A stretch of 47,621 bases of DNA from Sandaracinus sp. (GTDB lineage: Bacteria; Myxococcota_A; Polyangia; Polyangiales; Houyiibacteriaceae), in assembly GCA_002699025.1 (NCBI GenBank), contig PABA01000169.1:1-47621 (forward strand), read 5' to 3'. Made by a program: the position numbers and the translations under genes. Below the pieces are notes generated by a model, which worked only from the letters and a program-made list of their open reading frames with translations, searched no databases and was not told the origin of the DNA. Shown piece after piece: positions 22,800 through 31,882 of the stretch (position 1 is its first letter; each line of letters begins with the position of its first letter).

Positions 22800-23705
22800 T
22801 CAGCTCGAGGCGGCCTTCAGCGCCTTCTGCACCGCGGCCATGGCGTTGGCGAAGGGCTCGGCCGTGGAGAGGTCGGAGAGCGCGTCGAGCTTCGCGGCGA
22901 CGTCCTCCGGTCCGAACTCGTCCCCGAGCACGGCGCCCGCGGCCTCCACGATCTCGACGCGCGAGACGTAGCCCCCGCCGACGGCGAAGACCTGCCCGCT
23001 CACTTCGCAGGCCTCGCTCGCGAGGAAGGCCGCGACCGGCGCCACGCGCTCCGGCTCGAGCTTGTTCAGGACCTCCTCGGGGAGGCCGATGGTCTCGGTC
23101 ATGCGCGACTTCGCGACCGGGGCGATGCAGTTGCAGAAGATGCCCTTCTTGAAACCCTCCTGCGCGAGCGACTTCGTCAGGCCGACGATGCCGAGCTTGG
23201 CGGCGCCGTAGTTCACCTGGCCGAAGTTGCCGTAGAGGCCGGCGGCGCTCGTCGTGTTCACCACGCGGCCGTAGCCCTGCTCGCGGAGGAGCGGCCAGGC
23301 GGCCTTGGTGACGTTCATGGTGCCCGTGAGGTGCACGGCGAGGACCGCGTCCCACTGGTCGAGGGTCATCTTGTGGAAGCTGACGTCGCGCAGGATGCCG
23401 GCGTTGTTGATGAGCACGTCGACGCGCCCGAAGGCCTTCGTCGCCGCCTCGACGATCTTCGTCGCGCCCTCGAAGTCGGCGACGCTGTCGTAGCTCGCCA
23501 CGGCCTCGCCGCCGGCGTCGGTGATCTCCTTCACCACGGCGTCGGCGGCCTTCTGCGAGGCGCCCTCGCCATCGACGGTGCCGCCGAGGTCGTTCACGAC
23601 GACCTTCGCGCCGCGGGACGCGAGCAGGAGGGCGTGGGCGCGGCCGAGGCCACCCCCGGCGCCGGTGACGATGGCGACGCGGTCGTCGAAGCGGATCTCG
23701 CTCAT
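22800..23705 (-). CDS. Short-chain dehydrogenase/reductase, HSD17B4/MFE-2-like
   Basis: 301 residues from the ATG at 23705, preceded by an AGGA-type site. Classical SDR: TGAGGGLGRAHA (NAD-binding glycine motif, about 14-25), NDLGG, NNAGILRD, the catalytic Ser in NTTSAAG and YGAAK, where Tyr and Lys complete the triad. The sequence after the NADP region (EGASQKAADAVVKEITDAGGEAVASYDSV) and the long C-terminal extension resemble the dehydrogenase part of peroxisomal multifunctional enzyme type 2, which oxidises (3R)-hydroxyacyl-CoA. In bacteria such SDRs take part in fatty-acid or sterol side-chain oxidation. The hydratase and sterol carrier domains are absent. The C-terminal 60 residues form helices (FANAMAAVQKALKAASS). 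Confidence 0.88.
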   Translation of the reverse strand: MSEIRFDDRVAIVTGAGGGLGRAHALLLASRGAKVVVNDLGGTVDGEGASQKAADAVVKEITDAGGEAVASYDSVADFEGATKIVEAATKAFGRVDVLINNAGILRDVSFHKMTLDQWDAVLAVHLTGTMNVTKAAWPLLREQGYGRVVNTTSAAGLYGNFGQVNYGAAKLGIVGLTKSLAQEGFKKGIFCNCIAPVAKSRMTETIGLPEEVLNKLEPERVAPVAAFLASEACEVSGQVFAVGGGYVSRVEIVEAAGAVLGDEFGPEDVAAKLDALSDLSTAEPFANAMAAVQKALKAASS

Positions 23706-23803
23706 GGGGCCGTCCTTTCCCGGAAGGGAGGCGCGAGCGTAGGCGGCGCCGCGGGCGCGTTCAAGCATGCGCTCCGCCGCGGGCCCCGTGGTAGACAGGG
23801 CGG

Positions 23804-24181
23804 GTGAACTGGCTCCTCGTCGCGGCCGGCGGCGCCGTCGGCACGCTCTGTCGCTACGGGCTCGCGCGGCTCGGCATGCGCCTGGCGGGCGAGTCCTGGT
23901 TCCCCTGGGGCACCTTCGCGGCGAACGTGCTCGGCTCGTTCCTGCTCGGCGTGGTCTTCGTGGCGGCGGAGGGGCGGAGCGTGCTGGGGGTGGACGCGCG
24001 GCTCGTGCTGGGGACGGGCGTGATGGGCGGCTTCACGACCTACTCGAGCTTCAACCTCGAGGCGCTGAAGCTGCTGACCGAGAGCGGCCTGGGGAAGGGC
24101 GGGGCCTACCTCGCGGGGACCCTCGTCTGCTGCCTCGGCGCGGGGGCCGTGGGGCTCGCGGCCGGGCGCGCGATGAGCTGA
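23804..24181 (+). CDS. crcB: Fluoride ion channel CrcB/Fluc
   Basis: 125 residues from a GTG at 23804. Fluc proteins form dual-topology dimers that export fluoride. The family motifs are complete: GGAVGTLCRYGLAR at the N-terminus, GTFAANVLGSFLLG with the pore Asn, and GFTTYSSFNLEAL with the polar Thr-Ser track and Phe residues. Four hydrophobic helices are present. It stands alone, divergent from the SDR gene with about 98 bases between; no fluoride riboswitch sequence could be recognised in this short gap. A single gene suggests a homodimer. Confidence 0.95.
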   Translation: MNWLLVAAGGAVGTLCRYGLARLGMRLAGESWFPWGTFAANVLGSFLLGVVFVAAEGRSVLGVDARLVLGTGVMGGFTTYSSFNLEALKLLTESGLGKGGAYLAGTLVCCLGAGAVGLAAGRAMS

Positions 24182-24313
24182 GGCCGGCGGCTGGGTGCGA
24201 GCGCGCGGCTGGGTGCGACGCGCGGTGAAGGCGGGCGAGGTCTCGCGCGGGCTCGGTGGGCGCTGCACGGCTCAGCCGTCGAAGCTCGGCCCCCGCAGCT
24301 CGGCCCCCGCAGC

Positions 24314-25018
24314 TCAGCCTCCGCAGCACCCGCCGCCCATGCCGTGGCCGCGGCCCATGCCCTGACCGCGGCCGCGACCGTGGCGCCCGCGGCCGCGCCC
24401 GCCGCCGGGGCCCGGCTCGTGGGCGGAGGCGGCGATGCGCTCGAGCTCGGCTTGCGAGAGGTGCTGCGCCGTGTACGTCCCGCCGCGGCGAGCGAGCTGG
24501 CGGTGGAAGGCCCGCAGGTGGTTCCGCGAGCCGCGCAGGAGGTTCGAGAAGACGAACTGCACGTCGGGCTCGACGGTGCCGTCGAGGGCCTCGCGGAGGT
24601 CGTCGATGTCCATCTCCTCGATGCGCAGGCCCACGCGGAGCGCGCCCTCGAGCGTGGCGCCCGCGGCGAGGAGCTCGGCGTAGAGCCGATCGAAGCGTGG
24701 GTCGCCGAACTGGCCCCGCTCGAGCCCTTCGATCGGGTCGGCGAGATCACGGCGGGCGAGGAGGCGCCCCACCGCGTCCATGTGGCGCTGCTCGGCGCCG
24801 GCGATGTGCTCGAAGATGGGGAGGTCGTGGCGCTCGGCGAGCGCGAGGTACACGTCGCGCGCGAGCTTCTCTTCGCGGCGCATGGTGACGAGGTCGGTCA
24901 TGGAGGCCTCCGGGGCCTGGGGAGCTTGGGCCTCGGCGGGGGCGCTGGTCGCGGCGAGGAGCGCGCCGACGACGAGCGAGAGGGCGCCGAGGGGAGTGGA
25001 GTGGGGGGCGTGCGTCAT
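24314..25018 (-). CDS. Secreted DUF2202 ferritin-like protein with Gly/Arg/His-Cys tail
   Basis: 234 residues from the ATG at 25018; upstream frame encodes no protein-like sequence. A Sec signal (THAPHSTPLGALSLVVGALL, cleavage near AEA) is followed by the DUF2202 domain: LVTMRREEKLARDVYLALAERHDLPIFEHIAGAEQRHMDAV has the EE...H and E..H residues of a ferritin-like four-helix bundle. A second half includes LRIEEMDIDDLREAL and NLLRGSRNHLRAFHRQL. The last 30 residues are an unusual run of Gly/Arg/His ending GGGCCGG, which could bind copper or other metals. DUF2202 proteins are exported, metal-binding and of uncertain function, sometimes linked to metal or oxidative stress. It stands alone. Confidence 0.82.
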   Translation of the reverse strand: MTHAPHSTPLGALSLVVGALLAATSAPAEAQAPQAPEASMTDLVTMRREEKLARDVYLALAERHDLPIFEHIAGAEQRHMDAVGRLLARRDLADPIEGLERGQFGDPRFDRLYAELLAAGATLEGALRVGLRIEEMDIDDLREALDGTVEPDVQFVFSNLLRGSRNHLRAFHRQLARRGGTYTAQHLSQAELERIAASAHEPGPGGGRGRGRHGRGRGQGMGRGHGMGGGCCGG

Positions 25019-25256
25019 GGTGGGCTCGACGGGTTCGAGGTCATCCGGACGGCGTCGCCCGGCGCGCGGCCGGCGCGGGCCGACCTGCGACGGAGCCAAC
25101 ATGGGCCCGCGCTCGGAGCGATCACCGCGGCCGATTGTCGCGCCTTCGGGAGCCCGCCCGATGGGCTCGAGCATCGCGACGGGGTCGTCTCCGGAGCCGG
25201 CCTCATGAAGACGCCGCGCCATCGCTCCGCGGTGGCTTCACGACGCAGCGTCAGCG

Positions 25257-25368
25257 CGAAGCCGCGCCAGCACGAAGCCGCGCCAGCACGAAGCCGCGCC
25301 AGCACGAAGCCGCGCCATCACGAAGCCGCGCCATCACGAAGCCGCGAAAGCTCGAAGCCGTGGCACCG
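25257..25368. repeat. 16-base tandem repeat, seven units
   Basis: Units begin CGAAGCCGCG: three perfect copies ending CCAGCA, two ending CCATCA, and two degenerate copies. They lie in the 382-base gap between the DUF2202 gene start and the UbiB-like gene end (25019-25400), which otherwise holds nothing I recognise. The array contains no stop-free conserved frame that suggests protein. Possible protein-binding or slippage array. Confidence 0.75.
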
Positions 25369-25400
25369 CTCCCAGCTCGGGCTCCCCACCCGGTCGCGCG

Positions 25401-27059
25401 TCACTCGTCGCGGCGGCGCTGGTTCAGCAGGAACACCACCGTCGAGTGGAAGAGCCCGTAGGCCACTCCGAGCCCGATCAGCGTCCCGCCGAACCACTTC
25501 TGGTGCGAGGCCATCAGGATCGACCCGCCGAGGATCGCCGCCGCCACCACCAGCCCGCTGAAGAAGCGCCGCCCCAGCCGGTCCAGCGCGTCCCGCGTGT
25601 TCATCTCCCGCACCTGCACGCGGAAGGCCCCCTTGCGCAGGTCCTCGAGGATCTCCTGCAGCTGCAGCGGCGCCTCGCTCGCCGCGTGGCTCAGCCGCGT
25701 GATGCCCCGGATGACGTCCGCCGTGATCCGCTCCGGCGAGTAGCGCGCCTGGATGAGCCGCAGGAAGTACGGCTTCACCTCCTGGAAGACGTCGAGCTCG
25801 GGGTAGATCTCCTTGCCGATCCCCTCGACCGTCATGAGCGCCTTGCCCATCATCAGAAAGCCCGCCGGGATCTCGATCGAGTAGCGCCGCGAGCCGTCCA
25901 CCAGGTCGCGGAGCAGCCCGCTGAACTCGATCTCGCCGAGCTTCTTGCCGAGGTACTTCTGCGCGAGCATCGCCACCTCGGCCTCGAAGGCCTGCCGGTC
26001 GACCTTCTTCGTCGGTCGCCCGATGGCCCAGAGCGCGTCGGCGATGCCGCGGTAGTCCTCGCGCACGGCGGCCACCATCAGGTCGATGGTCCGGTCGCGG
26101 AGCTGCGGCGTGAGGTGCCCGACCAGGCCGAGGTCGATCATCCCGATGACCGGCCGGTCCTTCTCGCCGAGGATGAAGACGTTCCCCGGGTGCGGGTCCG
26201 CGTGGAAGAAGCCGTCCTCGAAGATCTGCTGGATCATCACGTCGACGGCGGTCTTCGCGATCTGCTCCCCGCTGAAGCCGGACTCGGGTGCCCGGTCGAT
26301 CTTCGGACCGTCGAGGAGCTCGAGCGTGAGCACGCGGCGCGAGCTCGCCGAGCGGTAGACGGCCGGGAACTTCACGTAGCGCTTGCCCTCGAAGTTCCGC
26401 GCGAAGCGCTCGGCGTTGTCGGCCTCGAGCACGAAGTCGAGCTCGGCGGTCACGGCCCGGTCGAACTCGGCGACCATCTTCACCGGGTTGTAGAGGCGCG
26501 CCTCGGGGATGGAGCGCTCGACGGCGTGGGCGAGCCAGTAGAGGAGGTCGAGGTCGGCCTCCATCATCTTCTTCACGTGCGGGCGCTGCACCTTCACGAC
26601 CACGTCGATGACGCCCTCGTCGCGCTTGAGGCGCGCCCGGTGCACCTGGCCGACGGACGCGCTCGCGAGCGGCTCCTCCTCGAAGGCCTCGAAGATCGCC
26701 TCGAGGGGCGCGCCGAGCTCCCCCTCGATCATCGGTTGGATCGCCTCGAAGGGCTCGGGGGGCACCTCGTCCTGGAGCTTCTTGAGCTCCTCCACGATGT
26801 CCGCCGGGATGATGTCCGGGCGCGTGGAGACGATCTGACCGAGCTTCACGAAGCTCGGCCCGAGATCCTGGAGCACGAGGCGGATGCGCTCGCCGAGGCG
26901 GATCTTCGGCTTCTCCGCGCGCTTCTTCGCGCCGGGCAGCAGCGAGCCGAGGCCCGTGCGCGTGACCACCTCGCCGAAGCCGTGCTTCGTCAGGACCGCC
27001 ACGATCTGTCGGAGCCGGTCGAGGTCCTTGACCGTGTTGAGGATGGAGGGGGCAGCCAT
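25401..27059 (-). CDS. UbiB/AarF (ABC1/ADCK) family atypical kinase-like protein
   Basis: 552 residues from the ATG at 27059. The ABC1 family signatures are all present: FVKLGQIVSTRPDIIP (KxGQ motif), the Ala-rich ASASVGQVHRARL, AVKVQRP-type VVVKVQRPHV, FFHADPHPGNVF (catalytic loop), and IDLGLVGHL (DLG metal-binding). Two C-terminal hydrophobic helices (FFSGLVVAAAILGGSILMAS and FGGTLIGLGVAYGLFHSTVVFLL) anchor it in the membrane. UbiB proteins are ATPases that help extract lipid precursors in ubiquinone biosynthesis; myxobacteria mainly use menaquinone, so the client may be another isoprenoid or phospholipid. The gene stands alone, divergent from the next small gene. A separate upstream ORF on the other strand is antisense noise. 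Confidence 0.93.
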   Translation of the reverse strand: MAAPSILNTVKDLDRLRQIVAVLTKHGFGEVVTRTGLGSLLPGAKKRAEKPKIRLGERIRLVLQDLGPSFVKLGQIVSTRPDIIPADIVEELKKLQDEVPPEPFEAIQPMIEGELGAPLEAIFEAFEEEPLASASVGQVHRARLKRDEGVIDVVVKVQRPHVKKMMEADLDLLYWLAHAVERSIPEARLYNPVKMVAEFDRAVTAELDFVLEADNAERFARNFEGKRYVKFPAVYRSASSRRVLTLELLDGPKIDRAPESGFSGEQIAKTAVDVMIQQIFEDGFFHADPHPGNVFILGEKDRPVIGMIDLGLVGHLTPQLRDRTIDLMVAAVREDYRGIADALWAIGRPTKKVDRQAFEAEVAMLAQKYLGKKLGEIEFSGLLRDLVDGSRRYSIEIPAGFLMMGKALMTVEGIGKEIYPELDVFQEVKPYFLRLIQARYSPERITADVIRGITRLSHAASEAPLQLQEILEDLRKGAFRVQVREMNTRDALDRLGRRFFSGLVVAAAILGGSILMASHQKWFGGTLIGLGVAYGLFHSTVVFLLNQRRRDE

Positions 27060-27190
27060 GGGGGTCGCGCCGGGCGAACGCGGAGCATAGCGCGGGCCCC
27101 GGCGTCCCTTCAGGTTTTCCGAAGCGCAGCTTTTGCGAAGCGCGTGCGCCCCTCGACGGGCGTGGCCCGGTCGGGGTAGCGTCCCGCGCC

Positions 27191-27643
27191 ATGGCGCTCG
27201 GTTTCGCCTTCCGCCAACGGCTCCGCGGCACCTACCACCGCCTCTCGGACCCCGGCGTCGAGCTCCCCGTGAGCCTCGACGTCGCCATCGAGCTGCCCCT
27301 CGGCCAGCTCCTGCGCGACGGTCGGGGGCGCCTCGGGGGTCACTTCGACGCGGAGGGTTACGCGACCCGCGCGCGCCTCGAGGGCACCTTCGGCCTGGAC
27401 CTCGGCAAGCGGAAGCTCGTGTACGACTTCCACTTCCCGGCGGACGACGGACGGGAGCGGCGCTTCCACGGCGAGACGGCCTTCGAGCTCCGCCAGCCGG
27501 TGCGCACGATGGAGGACCTCGTCGGCCGCCTCTACGACGAGGATCGGGAGGACGCGCGCGTCTTGCTGCGCGTCCCCATGACGACGGGGATCCGCACCCT
27601 CCTGCGCACGGCGCGGGCCGGCTTCACGACGAGGATGGGGTGA
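27191..27643 (+). CDS. Hypothetical beta-rich protein coupled to asparaginase gene
   Basis: 150 residues from an ATG. No signal peptide. The sequence alternates short beta-like strands (LPVSLDVAIELPLGQLL, GRLGGHFDAEGYATRARLEGTFGLDL, RKLVYDFHFPADDG, RRFHGETAFELRQP) with a final helix. The pattern resembles the beta-sandwich module found with GMC sterol oxidoreductases (first F/ETM-like, then YDF-F-G-Y-HGE), but this is a weak resemblance. Its stop overlaps the GTG of the isoaspartyl peptidase gene (GTGA), so both are made together. I cannot assign a function. Confidence 0.65.
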   Translation: MALGFAFRQRLRGTYHRLSDPGVELPVSLDVAIELPLGQLLRDGRGRLGGHFDAEGYATRARLEGTFGLDLGKRKLVYDFHFPADDGRERRFHGETAFELRQPVRTMEDLVGRLYDEDREDARVLLRVPMTTGIRTLLRTARAGFTTRMG

Positions 27644-28521
27644 GCGGCCCGGTCGTCGTCGTGCACGGCGGCGCCGGTCGCGTCGATCCGGCCCGGCTCC
27701 CGGCGCACGTGGCCGGCTGTGGGGAGGCGGCGGAGGCGGGGGCGGCCGTGCTCGCGGGCGGCGGCTCCGCGCTGGACGCCGCGCAGCGCGCCGTGGAAGT
27801 GCTCGAGGCGAACCCGCTCTACAACGCCGGGGTGGGGGGCTCGCTCACGGCCGCGGGCACGCTCGAGCTCGACGCGCTCGTGATGGACGGCCGCGACCTG
27901 CGCGCCGGGGGCGTCTGCGCGCTGCCGCCGTTCGCGTTCCCGATCCGGGTCGCGCGGGCCGTGCTCGAGGACGGGCGCCACGTGCTCCTCGCGGCGGAGG
28001 GGGCGGCGGCCTTCGCGCGCGAGGCGGGCTTCGCCCCCGGCGGCGAGGAGATGATCACGGCGCGGGCCCGGGAGCGCCTCGCGCGCTGGGAGGCCGGGCG
28101 CGTCGGCGAGGGATGGGCCGGCGGGACGGTCGGCGCCGTGGCGGTCGATGGGGCGGGTCACGTGGCCGCGGCGACCAGCACCGGGGGCACCGTGGGCAAG
28201 CGGCCGGGGCGCGTCGGCGACTCTCCGATCCCGGGCGCCGGCACCTGGGCCGACGATGGGAGCGCCGCGTGCTCGGCGACGGGGATCGGCGAGGCCATCC
28301 TGCGCGTCGGGCTGGCGCGCGGGGTCTGCGACGCGGTCGCGGGCGGCGCGGCGCCCCAGGAAGCGGCGGAGGCGGCGGTCGCGATGCTCCAGGAGCGCGT
28401 GGGCGGAGACGGCGGGCTGATCCTGGTCGCGCCGGACGGTCGCGTCGGCGTGGCGCGGAACACGGCGACCATGAGCCACGCGGTGGCCCGACCGGGAGAG
28501 CCCGCGTGGACCGGCTCCTGA
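27640..28521 (+). CDS. Isoaspartyl peptidase / L-asparaginase, Ntn-hydrolase
   Basis: 293 residues from a GTG at 27640 overlapping the upstream stop. It is of the plant-type asparaginase family (PF01112): VVVHGGAG at the start, ALDAAQRAVEVLEANPLYNAGVGG, DALVMDG, then the autoprocessing site before Thr in AGGTVGAVAVD, which becomes the N-terminal nucleophile of the beta-subunit, followed by AAATSTGGTVGKRPGRVGDSPIPGAGTWAD. The precursor is cut into two subunits and releases aspartate from asparagine or repairs isoaspartyl peptides. Substrate preference is not predictable. Lack of a signal peptide suggests the cytoplasm. Confidence 0.92.
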   Translation: MSGPVVVVHGGAGRVDPARLPAHVAGCGEAAEAGAAVLAGGGSALDAAQRAVEVLEANPLYNAGVGGSLTAAGTLELDALVMDGRDLRAGGVCALPPFAFPIRVARAVLEDGRHVLLAAEGAAAFAREAGFAPGGEEMITARARERLARWEAGRVGEGWAGGTVGAVAVDGAGHVAAATSTGGTVGKRPGRVGDSPIPGAGTWADDGSAACSATGIGEAILRVGLARGVCDAVAGGAAPQEAAEAAVAMLQERVGGDGGLILVAPDGRVGVARNTATMSHAVARPGEPAWTGS

Positions 28522-29082
<561 letters not shown>

Positions 29083-29324
29083 GCGGCGCTCGAGCGGTCG
29101 CCGAGCGAGACCCGTCCGAGAGGCGGTCCGAGATTGCGGGGCGCTCCGGTCGCGCCTCCCGAAGCACCCGACGGGAGTCGGGCGAGCCAGACCGAGGCCC
29201 GAGCCCGGGCATCCGCACCGGGTCTTCGAGCCAGACGAACCACCACCCAGAACTACGGCTCCGGTCGACCCGCGCGCGTGCGTGGCGCGCCGGCGCCCTC
29301 ACGAACTAGCGAAAGCGAGGAAGG

Positions 29325-30749
<1,425 letters not shown>

Positions 30750-30765
30750 TCGCGCGCGTTCTCGT

Positions 30766-30805
30766 CGAAGAGCCCGCCTGCGCTCCCCGCGCGGCGGGCT
30801 CTTCG
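30766..30805 (+). terminator. glnA terminator hairpin
   Basis: Thirteen perfect base pairs (CGAAGAGCCCGCC with GGCGGGCTCTTCG) around a 14-base loop, 16 bases after the glnA stop, followed by a pyrimidine-rich stretch. Confidence 0.7.
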
Positions 30806-30847
30806 CGTTCCGTCCTCTTCGCGATCGATGGGGCGATGCGCATCTCG

Positions 30848-30877
30848 TTGACGCGCTTCGATGGGCTCGGATAGCAT
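30848..30877 (+). promoter_or_regulatory. Candidate promoter of psd
   Basis: TTGACG (30848-30853), 18 bases, TAGCAT (30872-30877), after the glnA terminator. The leader to the psd ATG would be about 123 bases. Confidence 0.4.
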
Positions 30878-31006
30878 CCGAGGACCCGGTTTTCCTTCGT
30901 TGTTCCCAATGGTTCGGGCCGAACCCGCCGGAGGTCGGTCCGTCCCCTGCCCGCGACTCCCCTGCCCGCGACGCGGGCCCGCCCCTTGCCGAGAGCCCCC
31001 CGCCCG

Positions 31007-31882
31007 ATGATCGACGCCGCTCGTTTGACCGCGGACGCCCTGCGTTACCTGCCTCGCAAACGCATCAGCCGCGCCATGGGCCGCCTGGCGGACCTGCGCG
31101 CCCCCTCGCCGCTGCTCGAGCAGGCCGTGGACGCCTTCGCGCGCTCCTACGACATCGACCTGGGCGAGGCCGTGGTGCCGCCGGGGGGCTTCAAGACCTT
31201 CGACGAGTTCTTCACGCGCAAGCTGCGCGAAGGGGCGCGTCCGGCGGATCCCGATCCGGGCGCCGTGCTCTCGCCGGCGGACGGTCGGGTGGAGGACCTC
31301 GGGCCCATCGACCCGGAGGGCAGCCTGCTGGTCAAGGGCCGGCGCTACGAGGTCGCCGAGCTCCTGGGCGACGCGGCCTCCGCCGAGCGCTACCGCGGCG
31401 GCTCCTACTTCATCGTCTACCTCTCGCCGCGCGACTACCATCGCGTGCATGCGCCCGTGAGCGGCGCCGTCGTCGAGCTCCGGCACGTGCCGGGCACGCT
31501 CTACCCGGTGAACGCGATCGGGGTGACGCACGTGCCGCAGCTCTTCGCGAAGAACGAGCGCGTGGCGGTGGTGCAGCGGACCGAGCGGCGCGGTGAGGTC
31601 GCGACGATCATGGTCGGCGCCATCGGCGTCGGGCGGATCAGCGTCTGCTTCGACGACCTCGTGACGAACGTCGGGCGCGCGCCCGGGGTCCGGCGCTACG
31701 GGGAGGACGGCCCGCCCATCGAGCGGGCGGAGGAGCTCGGCGTCTTCCACATCGGGTCGACGGCGATCGTGTTCGTGCCTCCCGAGGCCGGGGCGTCGCG
31801 CTTCGTCGTGACCGCGGGGGCGCAGGTGCGCGTGGGGCAGGCGATCCTGCGCGGTGAGGGGGCGGAAGGGTCCGCGCCGTGA
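31007..31882 (+). CDS. psd: Phosphatidylserine decarboxylase precursor
   Basis: 291 residues from the ATG at 31007 (TTG at 30986 is the alternative). It converts phosphatidylserine to phosphatidylethanolamine using a pyruvoyl group made by self-cleavage. The cleavage motif is GST at about 250-252 (VFHIGSTAIV), so Ser251 becomes the pyruvate. Other family segments are FKTFDEFFTRKLREGARP, LSPADGRV, YLSPRDYHRVHAPVSG with the His of the charge relay, and PVNAIGV. It is the proteobacterial/mitochondrial-type long form. The stop overlaps the GTG of the methyltransferase gene by two bases, indicating tight coupling. Membrane association is through the N-terminal amphipathic region. Confidence 0.95.
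   Translation: MIDAARLTADALRYLPRKRISRAMGRLADLRAPSPLLEQAVDAFARSYDIDLGEAVVPPGGFKTFDEFFTRKLREGARPADPDPGAVLSPADGRVEDLGPIDPEGSLLVKGRRYEVAELLGDAASAERYRGGSYFIVYLSPRDYHRVHAPVSGAVVELRHVPGTLYPVNAIGVTHVPQLFAKNERVAVVQRTERRGEVATIMVGAIGVGRISVCFDDLVTNVGRAPGVRRYGEDGPPIERAEELGVFHIGSTAIVFVPPEAGASRFVVTAGAQVRVGQAILRGEGAEGSAP

Noticed and set aside
23706-23803. Fluoride riboswitch before crcB
   Set aside because: The gap is short and shared with the divergent SDR gene; I could not find the conserved pseudoknot sequences.
25257-25368. CRISPR array
   Set aside because: Units are 16 bases and directly joined without spacers, and no cas gene is near.
25446-27179. A 577-codon plus-strand frame
   Set aside because: Antisense to the UbiB-like gene, which has all ABC1 motifs. 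The plus-strand product is Leu/Val/Arg/Glu/Asp-rich and not protein-like.
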